This document shows positions 28,403 to 38,621 of a DNA stretch of 64,000 nt, one piece after another. Under the pieces are notes generated by a model. The model saw nothing but the letters and a program-made list of their open reading frames with translations. It made no database searches and was not told where the DNA came from. Position 1 is the first letter of the stretch; every line of letters starts with the position of its first letter. The stretch lies in contig NZ_NIHC01000006.1 of the NCBI RefSeq assembly GCF_002806945.1, forward strand, positions 248,001 through 312,000, read 5' to 3'. Origin of the DNA: Marinobacter salexigens. Lineage in GTDB: Bacteria > Pseudomonadota > Gammaproteobacteria > Pseudomonadales > Oleiphilaceae. A program made the translations under genes and the position numbers.

Positions 28403-28551
28403 TGACCACCTCTCAGCCAAGATGTTTGGAGCACCTGACCATCACTCTAAAACTACTTTGATTACATATCATACGAGTTAGCAGCGTCACCTTGTGTCAG
28501 AAATTGTCACCTTTTGTGTCGAACAGACCCAGATCACAATTTTGGCAGAAT

Positions 28552-28580
28552 TTGGCGAAACCGCTAGCGGCCTATAGAAT
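28552..28580 (+). promoter_or_regulatory. Probable nadC promoter
   Basis: TTGGCG (28552-28557), a 17-base spacer and TAGAAT (28575-28580), 50 bases before the nadC start. Both boxes are near consensus. Confidence 0.6.
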
Positions 28581-28630
28581 CGTGCCTCTTAACCCATTCA
28601 GAACTCTTTGACCCAGATACAAGCGGATGC

Positions 28631-29476
28631 ATGACCATGAATTCCACTGAACGCTTACGCCAGTCACGAATTGAATCCGTCGCAGCAAGCCTGCGAGAAG
28701 ATATCGGCGACGGTGATATCACGGCTCAACTTATTCCTCTGGAGAAGCAGGCCACAGGCCATGTCATTACCCGGGAGCAGGCACGCATTGCAGGGCGCGA
28801 ATGGGTCAATGAAGTGTTCCGCCAGGTGGACAGCTCAGTCAATCTGGAATGGCTGGTGAAGGATGGCGAGACCACTTCACCCAACCAGGTTCTATTCCGC
28901 ATGCAAGGCACCGCCAGAAGCCTGCTAACAGCCGAGAGAGCTGCACTGAACTGGCTGCAGACTCTTTCTGGCGTTGCTACGACCTGTGCAGGCTACGCTG
29001 AACGTGTGGCTCATACCGGTGTGCGCCTTCTGGACACTCGGAAAACGCTACCCGGGTTGCGACTTGCCCAGAAATATGCAGTAACCTGTGGCGGCTGCCA
29101 CAATCATCGCATAGGTCTTTGGGACGCTTTTCTTATCAAGGAAAATCACATTTCCGCCTGCGGCTCCATCGCTGATGCCATTGCGGCCGCCCATAGAATC
29201 GCACCGGGAAAACCCGTAGAGGTGGAAACTGAGAACCTGACCGAGCTGGAACAAGCGCTCAGCGCCGGTGCTGACATCATCATGCTTGATGAGTTTTCCA
29301 TGGACGATCTGCGCACGGCCGTCGCCATGACCGAAGGGCGGGCAAAACTGGAAGCTTCCGGAGGTATCAATGCAGACACCCTGGTTCCCATTGCTGAAAC
29401 CGGAGTCGACTACATTTCCATTGGCGCACTGACCAAAGATGTCAAAGCCACTGACCTTTCCATGCGCCTGGACTGA
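28631..29476 (+). CDS. nadC: Nicotinate-nucleotide pyrophosphorylase (carboxylating)
   Basis: A 281-residue quinolinate phosphoribosyltransferase. It converts quinolinate and PRPP to nicotinate mononucleotide in de novo NAD synthesis. The family text is clear: [61 protein letters not shown], and the C-terminal LEASGGIN and [13 protein letters not shown] second in-frame ATG lies two codons in. It is transcribed away from the DUF1631 gene and converges with yqcC. Confidence 0.96.
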   Translation: MTMNSTERLRQSRIESVAASLREDIGDGDITAQLIPLEKQATGHVITREQARIAGREWVNEVFRQVDSSVNLEWLVKDGETTSPNQVLFRMQGTARSLLTAERAALNWLQTLSGVATTCAGYAERVAHTGVRLLDTRKTLPGLRLAQKYAVTCGGCHNHRIGLWDAFLIKENHISACGSIADAIAAAHRIAPGKPVEVETENLTELEQALSAGADIIMLDEFSMDDLRTAVAMTEGRAKLEASGGINADTLVPIAETGVDYISIGALTKDVKATDLSMRLD

Positions 29477-29499
29477 GCCGGGTGGCTCAGTGTGAAAAC

Positions 29500-29536
29500 G
29501 CAGTGATCAGCTACCTGAGAGTAGCTGATCCACTGC
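29500..29536. terminator. Long inverted repeat at the nadC/yqcC convergence
   Basis: GCAGTGATCAGCTAC pairs with GTAGCTGATCCACTGC, a 15-bp stem with one bulged base and a 6-base loop. It spans the yqcC stop codon and encodes its last residues. A shorter hairpin (CTGAGCC-GGGT-GGCTCAG, 29473-29490) overlaps the nadC stop. Neither has a strong T tract. Confidence 0.45.
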
Positions 29537-29842
29537 TTCAAGTTCCCGTATCAGGCCCTGCCCTGATACCGTAAGGCCACGAAAATACTCCTCTGCCATA
29601 GGCGCAATGCCTGACACACTGGGCAACGGGTGGCCGTTTTCAACAATGAGCTTCATGCGCTCAAGAAACACAAACTGAATCCACTGGGTAAACGCCAGCG
29701 TGTCAATACAGAAGGGCTCGGTGCTGTTGAACGCCTCCTCTGGCGGGCGTTCGGCTGCCCACATATCAAGTTTTCGCAGTTCCATCTCGATGCAAAGAAG
29801 ACAATCTGCCACCTGCTTCGTCACGTCACCGGAGCTTCCCAT
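29507..29842 (-). CDS. YqcC family protein (DUF446)
   Basis: A 111-residue helical protein matching the YqcC/DUF446 family: LRKLDMWAAERPPEEAFNSTEPFCIDTLAFTQWIQFVFLERM has the typical order of Trp, Pro-rich loop and TLxFxQWLQFVFLPRM-like core. In other bacteria it lies next to truC, but its function is unknown. AGGTGG precedes the start. It ends the parA-side transcript. Confidence 0.85.
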   Translation of the reverse strand: MGSSGDVTKQVADCLLCIEMELRKLDMWAAERPPEEAFNSTEPFCIDTLAFTQWIQFVFLERMKLIVENGHPLPSVSGIAPMAEEYFRGLTVSGQGLIRELEAVDQLLSGS

Positions 29843-29854
29843 AAAGATTCCACC

Positions 29855-30652
29855 TCAATCTGCCAAGGGTTCTAGCTCTACTGCCTCGCCGCTCAATACG
29901 CGATACAGGTCTTCAAACTGCTTTGTAAGCCCATGCTTTGGCGCCATATGGATAAGCGGCTGCCGGCATTGATGGGACTCTTTCATTTTTACAGAAGATG
30001 ACAAACGCACAGGCAACACTGGCAGCCCTTCCTCAATCAGCTCTTTTACCAACTTCTTGGGCAGGCTGGCTCTAGGCTGGAACTGATTGGCGACTATACC
30101 CTCCACCACAAGCTCTTCGTTGTGATCTTCCTGCAAATCACGAATCTCATTAAGAATGTTATAAAGCGCCTGACGAGAAAAGTCATCGCAATCGAATGGG
30201 ATCAGGCAACGCTGAGCCGCGATAAGCGCCGAACGGGTGTAAAAATTCAGGGCCGGCGCCGTGTCGATGTAGATTTCGTCGAAGGTCTCACCCAGCTTTT
30301 TCAGGGCTTCCCGCAGCTTGTAAATCTTGTGCTTTGCTTCGAGCTTACGTTCAAGAAAATCCAACTCAGGACTGGAAGGCAAAACAAAAAGATCAGGAAA
30401 AGGCGAAGCGTGAACAAACTCCTCTGGGCGCCGGTTGAACACTTTAAACGCCACGGTTTGCTCCAGCATGTCTGCAACCGTATCTTTGAGCTCACTGGCA
30501 GGCTTACCCAGCAGATAATGCGTTGAGTTACCCTGGGGATCCAAATCAACCACCAGCGTGCGCTTGCCCCTTGCAGCGCTGATCGCCGCCAGGTTGCAGG
30601 TAATACTGGACTTCCCTACTCCACCTTTCTGGTTGAATACTACCCGTCTCAT
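29855..30652 (-). CDS. Orphan ParA-family ATPase
   Basis: A 265-residue ParA/MinD-type ATPase. It has a deviant Walker A (FNQKGGVGKSSITCNLA), Walker A' VVDLDPQGNSTH and Walker B EIYIDTAPAL. No parB gene or parS-like site is next to it, and it lies far from gidAB-type chromosome partition genes, so it is probably not the main chromosome ParA. Related stand-alone ParAs position cellular cargo such as chemotaxis arrays or other complexes. GGAG precedes the ATG with a 7-base spacer. Its partner in yqcC or hda is not evident. Confidence 0.88.
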   Translation of the reverse strand: MRRVVFNQKGGVGKSSITCNLAAISAARGKRTLVVDLDPQGNSTHYLLGKPASELKDTVADMLEQTVAFKVFNRRPEEFVHASPFPDLFVLPSSPELDFLERKLEAKHKIYKLREALKKLGETFDEIYIDTAPALNFYTRSALIAAQRCLIPFDCDDFSRQALYNILNEIRDLQEDHNEELVVEGIVANQFQPRASLPKKLVKELIEEGLPVLPVRLSSSVKMKESHQCRQPLIHMAPKHGLTKQFEDLYRVLSGEAVELEPLAD

Positions 30653-30734
30653 TTTGCTTCTCCATCAGACGCTTCTACGCGCCGAACCGTTTAAGTTTTA
30701 TCGTTATGTATTGCTGTGCCTGACTCGTATAGCC

Positions 30735-31433
30735 TTACCACTGCATCACCGCCTTAACGAACGGAATGGTGAGCCGCCGCTGTGCCTGCAGGGAGTTTTC
30801 ATCGAGGGTATCAAGAATGCCCAACAATTCTCCGAGACGCCTCGGCGCCCGGCGCATGATAAAACCTGCAACATCTTCCGTCATTGTTAACCCACGCTGC
30901 TCGGCGCGGGCCATAAGAATTCTCAGCTGGTCATCGTCACGGTAAATTCCAAGCTGTACGGTAAAGCCATGACGCAGGCGGGAAACCAGATCAGGCAGGA
31001 CAAAGGGTAAGGACCCAGGAACCTCGGAGAGGCTGACAACCAGCATGTGACCGGCATCGTGCAGTCTGTTATATAAATGAAAAACCGCCTCTTCCCAATC
31101 GGCCTGACCCGCGACCCTGTCCAGATCATCAAGTGCGACAATGTCCATGGCGTCCAGCCCCGCAAGAGCCTCCGGCCCAAAAGGCTCCAACTCGGCGATG
31201 CTGATACAGACAGCAGTTTTTCCTTCTGCCTCTGCCCGATGGCAAGCTGCTTGTAGCAGGTGGCTTTTGCCCGTGTCAGAATCGCCACAGACCACTACCA
31301 CCGGTATACCGGCCGGCTCGCTGAACACCGATAACAAGCGCTGTGCCGCCTCCCGGTTACGATCGCCGTGAAAATTGTCAAAACGCGCATCGTCCCGAAG
31401 CCGGACACCAAGAACCAGTTGCGATGCACTCAC
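30735..31433 (-). CDS. hda: DnaA regulatory inactivator Hda
   Basis: About 232 residues. It begins SASQLVLGVRLRDDARFDNF, which carries a clamp-binding-type QL near the N-terminus, then the AAA+ domain with VVVCGDSDTGKSHLLQAA (Walker A) and MDIVALDDLDRV (Walker B). Hda binds the sliding clamp and stimulates ATP hydrolysis by DnaA to prevent re-initiation. The Walker A is slightly unusual in having GDSDTGKS. I chose the GTG at 31433, which overlaps the upstream stop as GTGA; an ATG at 31451 would add six residues. Longer readings run through the neighbour gene. Confidence 0.88.
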   Translation of the reverse strand: MSASQLVLGVRLRDDARFDNFHGDRNREAAQRLLSVFSEPAGIPVVVVCGDSDTGKSHLLQAACHRAEAEGKTAVCISIAELEPFGPEALAGLDAMDIVALDDLDRVAGQADWEEAVFHLYNRLHDAGHMLVVSLSEVPGSLPFVLPDLVSRLRHGFTVQLGIYRDDDQLRILMARAEQRGLTMTEDVAGFIMRRAPRRLGELLGILDTLDENSLQAQRRLTIPFVKAVMQW

Positions 31434-31990
31434 GGCTGCCTGGCCCTCCATGCCCGCGCACCCCAAACAACCATGTAATGGCCGCCACTGAACACAGCTG
31501 AGATTGCCACCAGCCAGATTCCAACGTTTAGCCATACCGGCTGAACCGGCATGCCAGCAAGGATGGTAATAATGCCCAAAATCACAACAATCTGAACCAG
31601 TGTATTCAATTTTCCGGGCATGCTGGGTTCCATGTCAAAGCGGCCTATACCGTAATGATAAACCAACGCACCTCCAACAATCAGAAGGTCACGCCCAAGT
31701 ACCAGCAAAAACAACCACAAGGGCAGCACCGAGGTATAGGTCAACACGAGGTAGGCCGTAATCAACAAGGCTTTGTCTGCAAGTGGATCGGCTAAGGCAC
31801 CAAAACGTGAGCGCCAATTAAATCGCCGTGCAAGGTAGCCATCAAGACCATCAGTTACAGATGCGACAGCAAAGATAACCAAAGCAAGGCGATACTCCTG
31901 CACCAGTAACGCTCTGGCGAAAGGCGCAATCAGGAAAATGCGCACCAGCGTAAGAGCATTAGGAATCCAGCGCCAGGCGTGTAGCTTCAC
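31430..31990 (-). CDS. CDP-alcohol phosphatidyltransferase family protein
   Basis: A 186-residue membrane enzyme with the CDP-alcohol motif D-G-x2-A-R-x8-G-x3-D-x3-D, seen as DGLDGYLARRFNWRSRFGAL followed by ADPLADK. It starts RWIPNALTLVRIFLIAP, like PgsA or cardiolipin synthase-like members. It probably makes phosphatidylglycerophosphate or a related lipid. Because most gammaproteobacteria have another pgsA beside uvrC, the exact product is not assigned. It is coupled to hda by a 4-base overlap. Confidence 0.85.
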   Translation of the reverse strand: MKLHAWRWIPNALTLVRIFLIAPFARALLVQEYRLALVIFAVASVTDGLDGYLARRFNWRSRFGALADPLADKALLITAYLVLTYTSVLPLWLFLLVLGRDLLIVGGALVYHYGIGRFDMEPSMPGKLNTLVQIVVILGIITILAGMPVQPVWLNVGIWLVAISAVFSGGHYMVVWGARAWRARQP

Positions 31991-32011
31991 AGAGCTGCCT
32001 CCCGTCGCGGC

Positions 32012-33334
32012 CTACTGCCGGCCATCATTCACAACAACAGGCCCTGGCTGCCAAAGATAATAGAGAACCTGGTACAGCGACTCGAATGCCTGCTCAGCCT
32101 CTTCTTCATCTACCGGTGAAGGCTGGTAGGCAAGCACGGCCTGTTCAGCAGCCCCATCCTCAGTTACCGCTTCCCGAGCAGCCTTTGCGCCATTCCCTGG
32201 TGTTTGCGCCTGCACTGGCTTTGCCGGAACTGCCGACGGCTCCAACCCACGTGAGCGCGACTCTGGTGACTCACTCTCAACAGGCACAAACCGTGAATCC
32301 AGCGCAATATATTCTCTGAGCTGATCCAGCTCTCCGGAGAACGCAACCCTGAAGGTTAACTGCTCGCCCTTGACTCGAGAGGCACCAACACTTACAACCG
32401 GGGTCAAACCCTCGAGAACCTGACTGGCCATGCCATAGTCCGCAACGGACGCTACACCACGCAATACGATGTCAATCCGGGGCAGATCCCCCACCTCGCC
32501 AGCCGCCACTGCGTAACGATTGGCGTACAATTCCGCCCAACGATTAACCAATGCTTCGGCCAAGGCTTCCCGCGTGCCGGCGCTGACCGACTCTTCGCTA
32601 CTGTCGAGCCGGGCACCTTCGAATACCCAGCCTGCGCGCCATTGGCCGCCAGAACGGCTAACTCGAACCAGAGCAAGCACGTCGTGCTCCACACCCTCTG
32701 ACGCTTTGCGTACACGCCCAGTGAACTGGCCCCAGATATCCGACAACAGCTCTCTGTTATCGCCAAACTGCGCGGGTGGCAAGGATACCGGAAGCCCTCG
32801 CTCCCGAGCTGCACGGGCAAATGCTGAAGACCAGATGCCGGCTTCCCCCGCATCGGCCAACAAGCCTTCGCCAGTGCCAACCACAAGCCTGCGAACGCCA
32901 CGATCCTCGACCGCCACCCAGGCCAAGGTTAGTGGCCGATTAGCCCCCCACACCGGAGCTCCTAGTGATGCAAGGGCCCTGTTCACGCCCACCGCACCAA
33001 ATGTCATGCTCATACGACTATCGCCGCTCGCGCCACGAAGTATCTGATACGACAACAACAAAGATTCTGCATCTGCCAGAACAGCCTGCACGCCATCAAG
33101 CGCAAGCACCTCCCGGGAACCGGAAATCCGTACAAAAACCCGAGACAGACCGTCTGCATAGCCCTGCGTCAAGGCTTTCGGACTGGAACCAGACACCGGA
33201 ACCTCCACCGAGTAAAGCCCCGTCACCGTCACAGCGACCACTGGAGCTGGCATCGCAAACATGAACGCACAAAAAATGGCAAGCCAAAGGGCTGGAGACG
33301 GCTTTAAAACCTGGATCTGGTTTGGTACTGACAT
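32012..33334 (-). CDS. DUF2066 family exported protein
   Basis: A 440-residue protein with a signal peptide (PSPALWLAIFCAFMFAMPAPVVA) and the DUF2066 domain (VTGLYSVEVPV.. LTQGYADGLSRVFVRISGSREVL). The function of the family is unknown. A low-complexity Pro/Glu/Ala stretch lies at about residues 365-400. The start is the ATG with GCAGGG before it; a longer frame would add 53 residues without any match. The conserved position between hda and purM is shared with Pseudomonas. Confidence 0.8.
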   Translation of the reverse strand: MSVPNQIQVLKPSPALWLAIFCAFMFAMPAPVVAVTVTGLYSVEVPVSGSSPKALTQGYADGLSRVFVRISGSREVLALDGVQAVLADAESLLLSYQILRGASGDSRMSMTFGAVGVNRALASLGAPVWGANRPLTLAWVAVEDRGVRRLVVGTGEGLLADAGEAGIWSSAFARAARERGLPVSLPPAQFGDNRELLSDIWGQFTGRVRKASEGVEHDVLALVRVSRSGGQWRAGWVFEGARLDSSEESVSAGTREALAEALVNRWAELYANRYAVAAGEVGDLPRIDIVLRGVASVADYGMASQVLEGLTPVVSVGASRVKGEQLTFRVAFSGELDQLREYIALDSRFVPVESESPESRSRGLEPSAVPAKPVQAQTPGNGAKAAREAVTEDGAAEQAVLAYQPSPVDEEEAEQAFESLYQVLYYLWQPGPVVVNDGRQ

Positions 33335-33546
33335 GAAACACCCTGCAGTTCGCATGAATGGCGCATAGGATACACCATGCCCTGGAGCCTGAGTAGCCAA
33401 CCCGTGTTGCCGAAACGCAATCTTGCCCAACTTGCAAGCCCTGGCCAGAGGAATCAGAGCTCGCTTGCAGCAACTGCACTTGGAGCCCTGCACCGCACCT
33501 GTTAAAATCCGCCGCCTGACCCACTAGCCTATTGGTTATGACCCCC

Positions 33547-34611
33547 ATGAGCGAACATAAGCCTTCCCTGACCTACCGCGATGCCGGCGTTGATATTGAT
33601 GCCGGTAATGAACTTGTCAGCCGCATTAAGGAAACCGCAGCACGCACCCGGCGCCCCGAGGTTCTGGGAGGGCTTGGCGGGTTTGGTGCCATGGTTGCGA
33701 TTCCCGCCGGTTACAAAGAGCCGGTAATGGTGTCCGGCACTGACGGTGTGGGTACCAAACTAAGACTGGCCATGCAACTTGAGAAACATGACAGTATTGG
33801 CATTGACTTGGTCGCCATGTGCGTAAACGACCTTATTGTAGGCGGCGCCGAGCCTCTGTTCTTCCTTGACTACTACGCCACCGGCAAGTTGAATGTAGAC
33901 ATCGCTGCACAAGTAGTTGCAGGCATTGGCGAAGGCTGCGAGCAATCAGGCTGTGCGCTGGTAGGTGGCGAAACGGCAGAAATGCCTGGCATGTATGAAG
34001 GCGATGATTATGATCTCGCAGGCTTTTGCGTTGGCGTAGCAGAGCGCAGCGAAATAATAGATGGCAACAATGTGCGCGAGGGCAATGTATTGCTGGCGCT
34101 GGCCTCTTCAGGCCCGCACTCAAATGGCTACTCACTGATTCGCAAAATTCTAGAGGTGAGCAATGCCGACCTTGAGCAACCTATCGGCGACACCACTCTC
34201 GAAAATGCACTGATGGAGCCCACACGGATCTACGTCAAAAATGTACTGCAACTGATCCGCCAGGTGGATGTAAACGCCCTCTCCCATATTACCGGCGGTG
34301 GTTTACCAGAAAACATTCCCAGAGTTCTGCCTAAAGGCATGGTTGCAGCCATAGATACTACAAGCTGGGAACTCCCCCCTGTGTTCCAATGGCTAAAAGA
34401 AGCTGGCGGCGTAGCGATTGAAGAAATGTACCGCACCTTTAACTGCGGCATTGGCATGATCGTTTGCGTCCCGGAAAATCAGAAAGAGCTGGCACTGGAT
34501 GCCCTGAAAGTACTGGGAGAGACTGCTTGGCAGGTGGGCGTAGTAGAACGCGCCGAAAACACAGACGATGAAGCGGTAGTGCGCTATGCACCGGGACTCC
34601 TGTCAGAATGA
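33547..34611 (+). CDS. purM: Phosphoribosylformylglycinamidine cyclo-ligase
   Basis: A 354-residue AIR synthetase, the fifth step of purine synthesis. The core is clear: [63 protein letters not shown] and [16 protein letters not shown]. The start at MSEHKPS matches the family length; an ATG three codons upstream and a TTG further up are alternatives, and none has a good ribosome site. The stop overlaps the purN start (ATGA), as is usual for purMN. Confidence 0.96.
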   Translation: MSEHKPSLTYRDAGVDIDAGNELVSRIKETAARTRRPEVLGGLGGFGAMVAIPAGYKEPVMVSGTDGVGTKLRLAMQLEKHDSIGIDLVAMCVNDLIVGGAEPLFFLDYYATGKLNVDIAAQVVAGIGEGCEQSGCALVGGETAEMPGMYEGDDYDLAGFCVGVAERSEIIDGNNVREGNVLLALASSGPHSNGYSLIRKILEVSNADLEQPIGDTTLENALMEPTRIYVKNVLQLIRQVDVNALSHITGGGLPENIPRVLPKGMVAAIDTTSWELPPVFQWLKEAGGVAIEEMYRTFNCGIGMIVCVPENQKELALDALKVLGETAWQVGVVERAENTDDEAVVRYAPGLLSE

Positions 34612-35270
34612 AGGCAGACCAACCTACCCTACCCAAAATTCTGGTACTGGCCTCCGGCAGCGGAACCAACTTTCAGGCGTTGGTAGACGCAAGCCGGGAA
34701 CGGGATTTTCCCGGTCAGGTCATTGCTTTAGGCTGCAATCAGCCCAAAGCTTTTGCCCTTGAACGTGCAGCCCAAGCCAATATTGAAACCTTTGTCGTTG
34801 ATCATAACGGGTTTGGCTCTCGTGACGAGTTCGACGCGGCCTTGCTAGCTCACATTTTGCGCTACAACCCCGACGTCATCGTGCTTGCAGGCTTTATGCG
34901 CATCCTGACCCCGGGCTTTGTTCAGGCATTCCGCGGCAAACTGTTAAATATTCATCCATCACTTTTACCAAAGTACACCGGCCTCAATACTCACCAACGC
35001 GTGTTGGATGCAGGTGATGATACCCACGGCGTCTCAATTCATTTCGTAACTGAAGAGCTGGATGGTGGCCCGGTGATTGCACAAGCGGAAGTGTCTGTGG
35101 CGCCTGATGATACTGATGAAACGCTTGCCGAAAAGGTACAACGCAAAGAACACCTGCTGTACCCGATAGTTGTGCGTTGGTTCTGCGAAGGCCGGATCCA
35201 GCTGGGCAGCGATTACGTGCTGTTCGACGGTCAAGTTATGGAAAGGCCCATGCGCCTCCCCGATAATTGA
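34608..35270 (+). CDS. purN: Phosphoribosylglycinamide formyltransferase
   Basis: A 220-residue GAR transformylase that uses 10-formyl-tetrahydrofolate. [17 protein letters not shown] binds the substrate, and [21 protein letters not shown] carries the catalytic Asn-His. [20 protein letters not shown] with the conserved Asp follows. It overlaps purM by 4 bases, so translation is coupled. Confidence 0.96.
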   Translation: MKADQPTLPKILVLASGSGTNFQALVDASRERDFPGQVIALGCNQPKAFALERAAQANIETFVVDHNGFGSRDEFDAALLAHILRYNPDVIVLAGFMRILTPGFVQAFRGKLLNIHPSLLPKYTGLNTHQRVLDAGDDTHGVSIHFVTEELDGGPVIAQAEVSVAPDDTDETLAEKVQRKEHLLYPIVVRWFCEGRIQLGSDYVLFDGQVMERPMRLPDN

Positions 35271-35354
35271 GGCCTACCTTAACAGACTGTCACCACGCGA
35301 CGACCACTGGCCCGCTAGACTTTCAAAATACACGAAGGATTCGAGGTCAACTAA

Positions 35355-36110
35355 ATGTTTCCAACTCAACGGATTGCACCCACCCTCTCAGGTAGGGCTC
35401 AGGTCACCGCAACCAGTCTTGTGTGTGTACTGGCATTGCTGCTCGGCAGTGCCGCACAGGCAGAACCAGCCCCGGATCTATTTCCTTTTGAGGTAAGTTA
35501 TGGCGCCTCCATGGAAAAGGGGCTGTCCCTGAACGGCAGCGCCAAACGCATTCTCACATCCCAAGGCAATGATGTATGGCTTTACCGCACAGAGGTAAAG
35601 TCTTTTATTGCCGACCTCGACGAATCTCTGATACTCAAATGGGAAGATGGCCAGGTTGTGCCCCTCAGGTACCGATATCGCCTATCCGGCTTTCTTATAA
35701 AGGACAGAAAGCAGTCTATTGATTTTGACTGGAAAACCGGCCTGGCCACAGGAAACTACAGAGGCAAGTCATTTGAGGTAGAGCTACAGGATGGCATTCT
35801 TGACCCTCTCGGCTTTCAGATACAACTGCACCAGGACATTTTGAACGGCAAACGCGGAATGGAGTACCTGGTTCTGGATCGCGGCAAGATTGATAGCGAG
35901 CGCTTTGCTGTCGTAACTGACGAAACCACCCATTCCGATGGCAGTCAGTCATCTCTGCTCAAAGCTGAGAAAGTTCGCGAAAACTCCAAGCGCGAAACTC
36001 TGATGTGGTTTGATCCGGGCAACGAGTATGTGCTGGTGCGCCTGCTTCAGGTTGAGCCAGATGGCAGCAAATACGAACTCAAACTAAAGAGTATAGACTT
36101 GGGAGGTTAA
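35355..36110 (+). CDS. DUF3108 family exported protein
   Basis: A 251-residue protein with a signal peptide ending near LLLGSAAQA, followed by a beta-rich domain typical of DUF3108 (FEVSYGASMEKGLSLNGSAKR..). The function is unknown; the gene often follows purN in Pseudomonas and relatives. A GAGG lies 9 bases before the ATG. The stop overlaps the avtA stop by four bases on the opposite strand. Confidence 0.8.
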   Translation: MFPTQRIAPTLSGRAQVTATSLVCVLALLLGSAAQAEPAPDLFPFEVSYGASMEKGLSLNGSAKRILTSQGNDVWLYRTEVKSFIADLDESLILKWEDGQVVPLRYRYRLSGFLIKDRKQSIDFDWKTGLATGNYRGKSFEVELQDGILDPLGFQIQLHQDILNGKRGMEYLVLDRGKIDSERFAVVTDETTHSDGSQSSLLKAEKVRENSKRETLMWFDPGNEYVLVRLLQVEPDGSKYELKLKSIDLGG

Positions 36111-37384
36111 ACCTCCCGCTTCGCCTCAGCCCAAACTGCTTTAACTTCACTCGCAATAATTCGCAGTCCCTGTGCCACCCGTTCGTCGTCCTGCGAGTAG
36201 GTCACGCGCAGGCATTCATCGCGATGCTTCCAGCCATCCTCGGGCAAGCCCGGGAAGAAGTAATGCCCCGAGACCACCAGCACACCCCGGGCTTTTAGCC
36301 TCTGGTAAAGCTCAAGACTGGTGATAGGCAAGTCCGGGAACCACAACCACAGAAACATGGCACCCTCTGGCTTATGAACATACCAGCGGATGGTATCTTC
36401 GCCCATAGCCTCACGAAACGCTGCCACCGCACGCTGCATTTTGCGCTTATAAAACGGACAAACCACATCCCGGCTCAGTGACAGAATTTCTCCAGAGCGA
36501 ACCAAGGGCTCAGCCAGCATGGCACCAAAGCTGCCCGTCGCCAGATTCATGATGGCGTTGATTCCAGACAATGCTTTTATCACCGGCGCTGACGCAATCA
36601 CGATTCCCGTACGAGCGGCAGGCAAACCCAGTTTCGACAGACTAAGACACAGGATAATCTGTTCATTCCAGGTAGGTTTGGCATCCACAAATAACAAACT
36701 GGGGAACGGTGTGCCGTAGGCTCCGTCTACTATAAGCGGTATATCCTGCTGACGGGCCATCTCCTCCAACCTGGCCAATTCTTCGTCGGTAACCACGTTG
36801 CCGGTCGGATTCGTTGGCCGGGAGACACAGATAGCCCCGGTTTCTCCGGTTACTTCCACTGCATCAAAGTCCACGCGATATTTGAATTCGTGGGCATCGG
36901 TAAATGAGATATCTGGTTGTACCGCACGGAACAGACCCGGCTCAATGCCTGCATCTGCGTATCCGATATACTCCGGCGCCAATGGCAGCAGTATATGTTT
37001 GCGCTGACCGTCTCCGTAATCGCCTCCAAACATATTAAACAGCATAAAGAAGGCTGCCTGACTTCCGTTTGTAAGCGCGATATTTTCTGGTTTCAGGTCC
37101 CAGCCGTATTCATGGCTGAGCAGGTCGGCAAGGGCCGCAATAAACTGCTTCTCACCTTGGGGGGGATCGTAAATGCCCACCAATTTGCGAACGTCACCCT
37201 CGCTACGGCTCATGTCTCCGAGAATTTCCTGCACTCGTGCCTGAATTTCGGGAATGTGCCCTGGGTTCCCCCCACCCATCATAATCATGTCGTCGCCCGA
37301 CGCCATGGCATTGCCCAGGTCATCCATCAGTGAGGTTATGCCTGCATCGGCGGTGAACTTTCGGCCAAACGTGGAAAGCTTCAT
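36107..37384 (-). CDS. avtA: Valine--pyruvate transaminase
   Basis: A 425-residue fold-type I PLP aminotransferase close to AvtA, which interconverts alanine and valine with their keto acids. SLSKLGLPAARTG holds the PLP lysine. The AvtA-like opening KLSTFGRKFTADAGITSLMDDLG and MMGGGNPGHIPEI, and the SRPTNPTGNVVTDEEL region, support the call. It is a single gene that converges with the DUF3108 gene. Confidence 0.92.
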   Translation of the reverse strand: MKLSTFGRKFTADAGITSLMDDLGNAMASGDDMIMMGGGNPGHIPEIQARVQEILGDMSRSEGDVRKLVGIYDPPQGEKQFIAALADLLSHEYGWDLKPENIALTNGSQAAFFMLFNMFGGDYGDGQRKHILLPLAPEYIGYADAGIEPGLFRAVQPDISFTDAHEFKYRVDFDAVEVTGETGAICVSRPTNPTGNVVTDEELARLEEMARQQDIPLIVDGAYGTPFPSLLFVDAKPTWNEQIILCLSLSKLGLPAARTGIVIASAPVIKALSGINAIMNLATGSFGAMLAEPLVRSGEILSLSRDVVCPFYKRKMQRAVAAFREAMGEDTIRWYVHKPEGAMFLWLWFPDLPITSLELYQRLKARGVLVVSGHYFFPGLPEDGWKHRDECLRVTYSQDDERVAQGLRIIASEVKAVWAEAKREV

Positions 37385-37458
37385 GGGTTCGCATCCATAG
37401 GGTCGTATCTGAACATTAAACGGAAATTATGAAATCGCGCTCCGGGCCTGAAGATGCC

Positions 37459-38058
37459 TCAGTCTCCCAGCGAGATTCCAAGGTTACTGACACCATTATT
37501 GGCGGCGCCTTCCCGGATTTCTTTGACGAACTGCTCGACTGGTGTTCGCTGGCGCTTTAACGCTAGCACGAGGTCGCGCTGGAAGGCCTTGTCTTTTTTC
37601 ATCAAGGGGTGTGAGTCCAGCAGGCGCACCAGCTCATCTTCTTCCAGCCCTTCACCATCAGATAGTTCGATAAAACTCACAACTGTGCTTGTTGCCAGTC
37701 GTGATGCCTCTGTCGCACGGTGTTTCGAGGGGTTGAGGCGGTTGAGCAATGCCTGTTCCAGCAATTGGCAAAAATCAAACGCGGGGTATACACCGTAAGC
37801 GTCGTAGGCTTCTACATCTGGCGACAGGGCTTCGAGCTTTACCAGCAGCTGCGGAATAGCAGATTCTGTTACATCTTCCTGGAGCGTACCCCAGGCAAGT
37901 TCCAGTATCTGGTGCATTTTGCCACCGGTTTTCAGGTTAACAGCTTCGGCAAAGAGGGCATAATTCGGGAATGATCGTTCGGCAAGCGCCAGCAGGAAGG
38001 CGCATTCACGCCATCCCTGCAGCTGGGCAACGGCTTTCAGAAACTGGTTGGCGTTCAT
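37459..38058 (-). CDS. DUF416 (YjaG-like) protein
   Basis: A 199-residue protein resembling E. coli YjaG. It shares an opening with [21 protein letters not shown], a central [15 protein letters not shown], and a C-terminal SNLGI. The family function is not known. The start overlaps the dcd stop as ATGA, so it is translationally coupled to dcd; a longer frame through dcd was rejected. Confidence 0.85.
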   Translation of the reverse strand: MNANQFLKAVAQLQGWRECAFLLALAERSFPNYALFAEAVNLKTGGKMHQILELAWGTLQEDVTESAIPQLLVKLEALSPDVEAYDAYGVYPAFDFCQLLEQALLNRLNPSKHRATEASRLATSTVVSFIELSDGEGLEEDELVRLLDSHPLMKKDKAFQRDLVLALKRQRTPVEQFVKEIREGAANNGVSNLGISLGD

Positions 38059-38621
38059 GTTTTTGGCAGTGTCACGCCAGTCTGGCCAAAGTATTTTCCG
38101 CCACGATCTTTGTAGCTGGTTTCGCAAACTTCATCAGACTCAAAGAAGAGCATCTGGGCAACGCCTTCATTGGCGTAGATTTTCGCCGGCAGGTTGGTCG
38201 TGTTGGAAAATTCAAGGGTCACATGACCTTCCCACTCTGGCTCCAGCGGTGTGACGTTAACGATGATGCCACAGCGTGCGTAGGTGGATTTACCCAGACA
38301 GATAGTAAGTACGCTGCGGGGAATACGGAAGTACTCGACGGTGCGCGCAAGGGCAAAGGAGTTGGGCGGAATTATGCAAACATCGCCAGTGAAGTCTACG
38401 AAGCTTTTTTCATCGAAGTTTTTGGGGTCGACGGTGACTGAGTGTACGTTGGTAAAGATTTTGAATTCATTGCTGCAACGTACGTCGTAGCCGTAGCTTG
38501 AGGTGCCGTAGGAGATAACCCGGCCTTGTTCGCCCTCGCGAACCTGTCCGCTTTCGAAGGGTTCGATCATGCGGTGCTGTTCCGCCATTCGGCGAATCCA
38601 CTTGTCAGCTTTGATGCTCAT
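38055..38621 (-). CDS. dcd: dCTP deaminase
   Basis: A 188-residue trimeric deaminase that converts dCTP to dUTP for thymidylate synthesis. [34 protein letters not shown] and [35 protein letters not shown] are family motifs; the catalytic Glu is in LEPEWEGH. It is the first gene of a pair with the DUF416 gene. Copy D of the palindromic element lies about 120 bases upstream. Confidence 0.97.
   Translation of the reverse strand: MSIKADKWIRRMAEQHRMIEPFESGQVREGEQGRVISYGTSSYGYDVRCSNEFKIFTNVHSVTVDPKNFDEKSFVDFTGDVCIIPPNSFALARTVEYFRIPRSVLTICLGKSTYARCGIIVNVTPLEPEWEGHVTLEFSNTTNLPAKIYANEGVAQMLFFESDEVCETSYKDRGGKYFGQTGVTLPKT

Noticed and set aside
31430..31535. Longer Hda start at 31535
   Set aside because: It reads through the end of the CDP-alcohol transferase gene in another frame and adds residues unlike any Hda.
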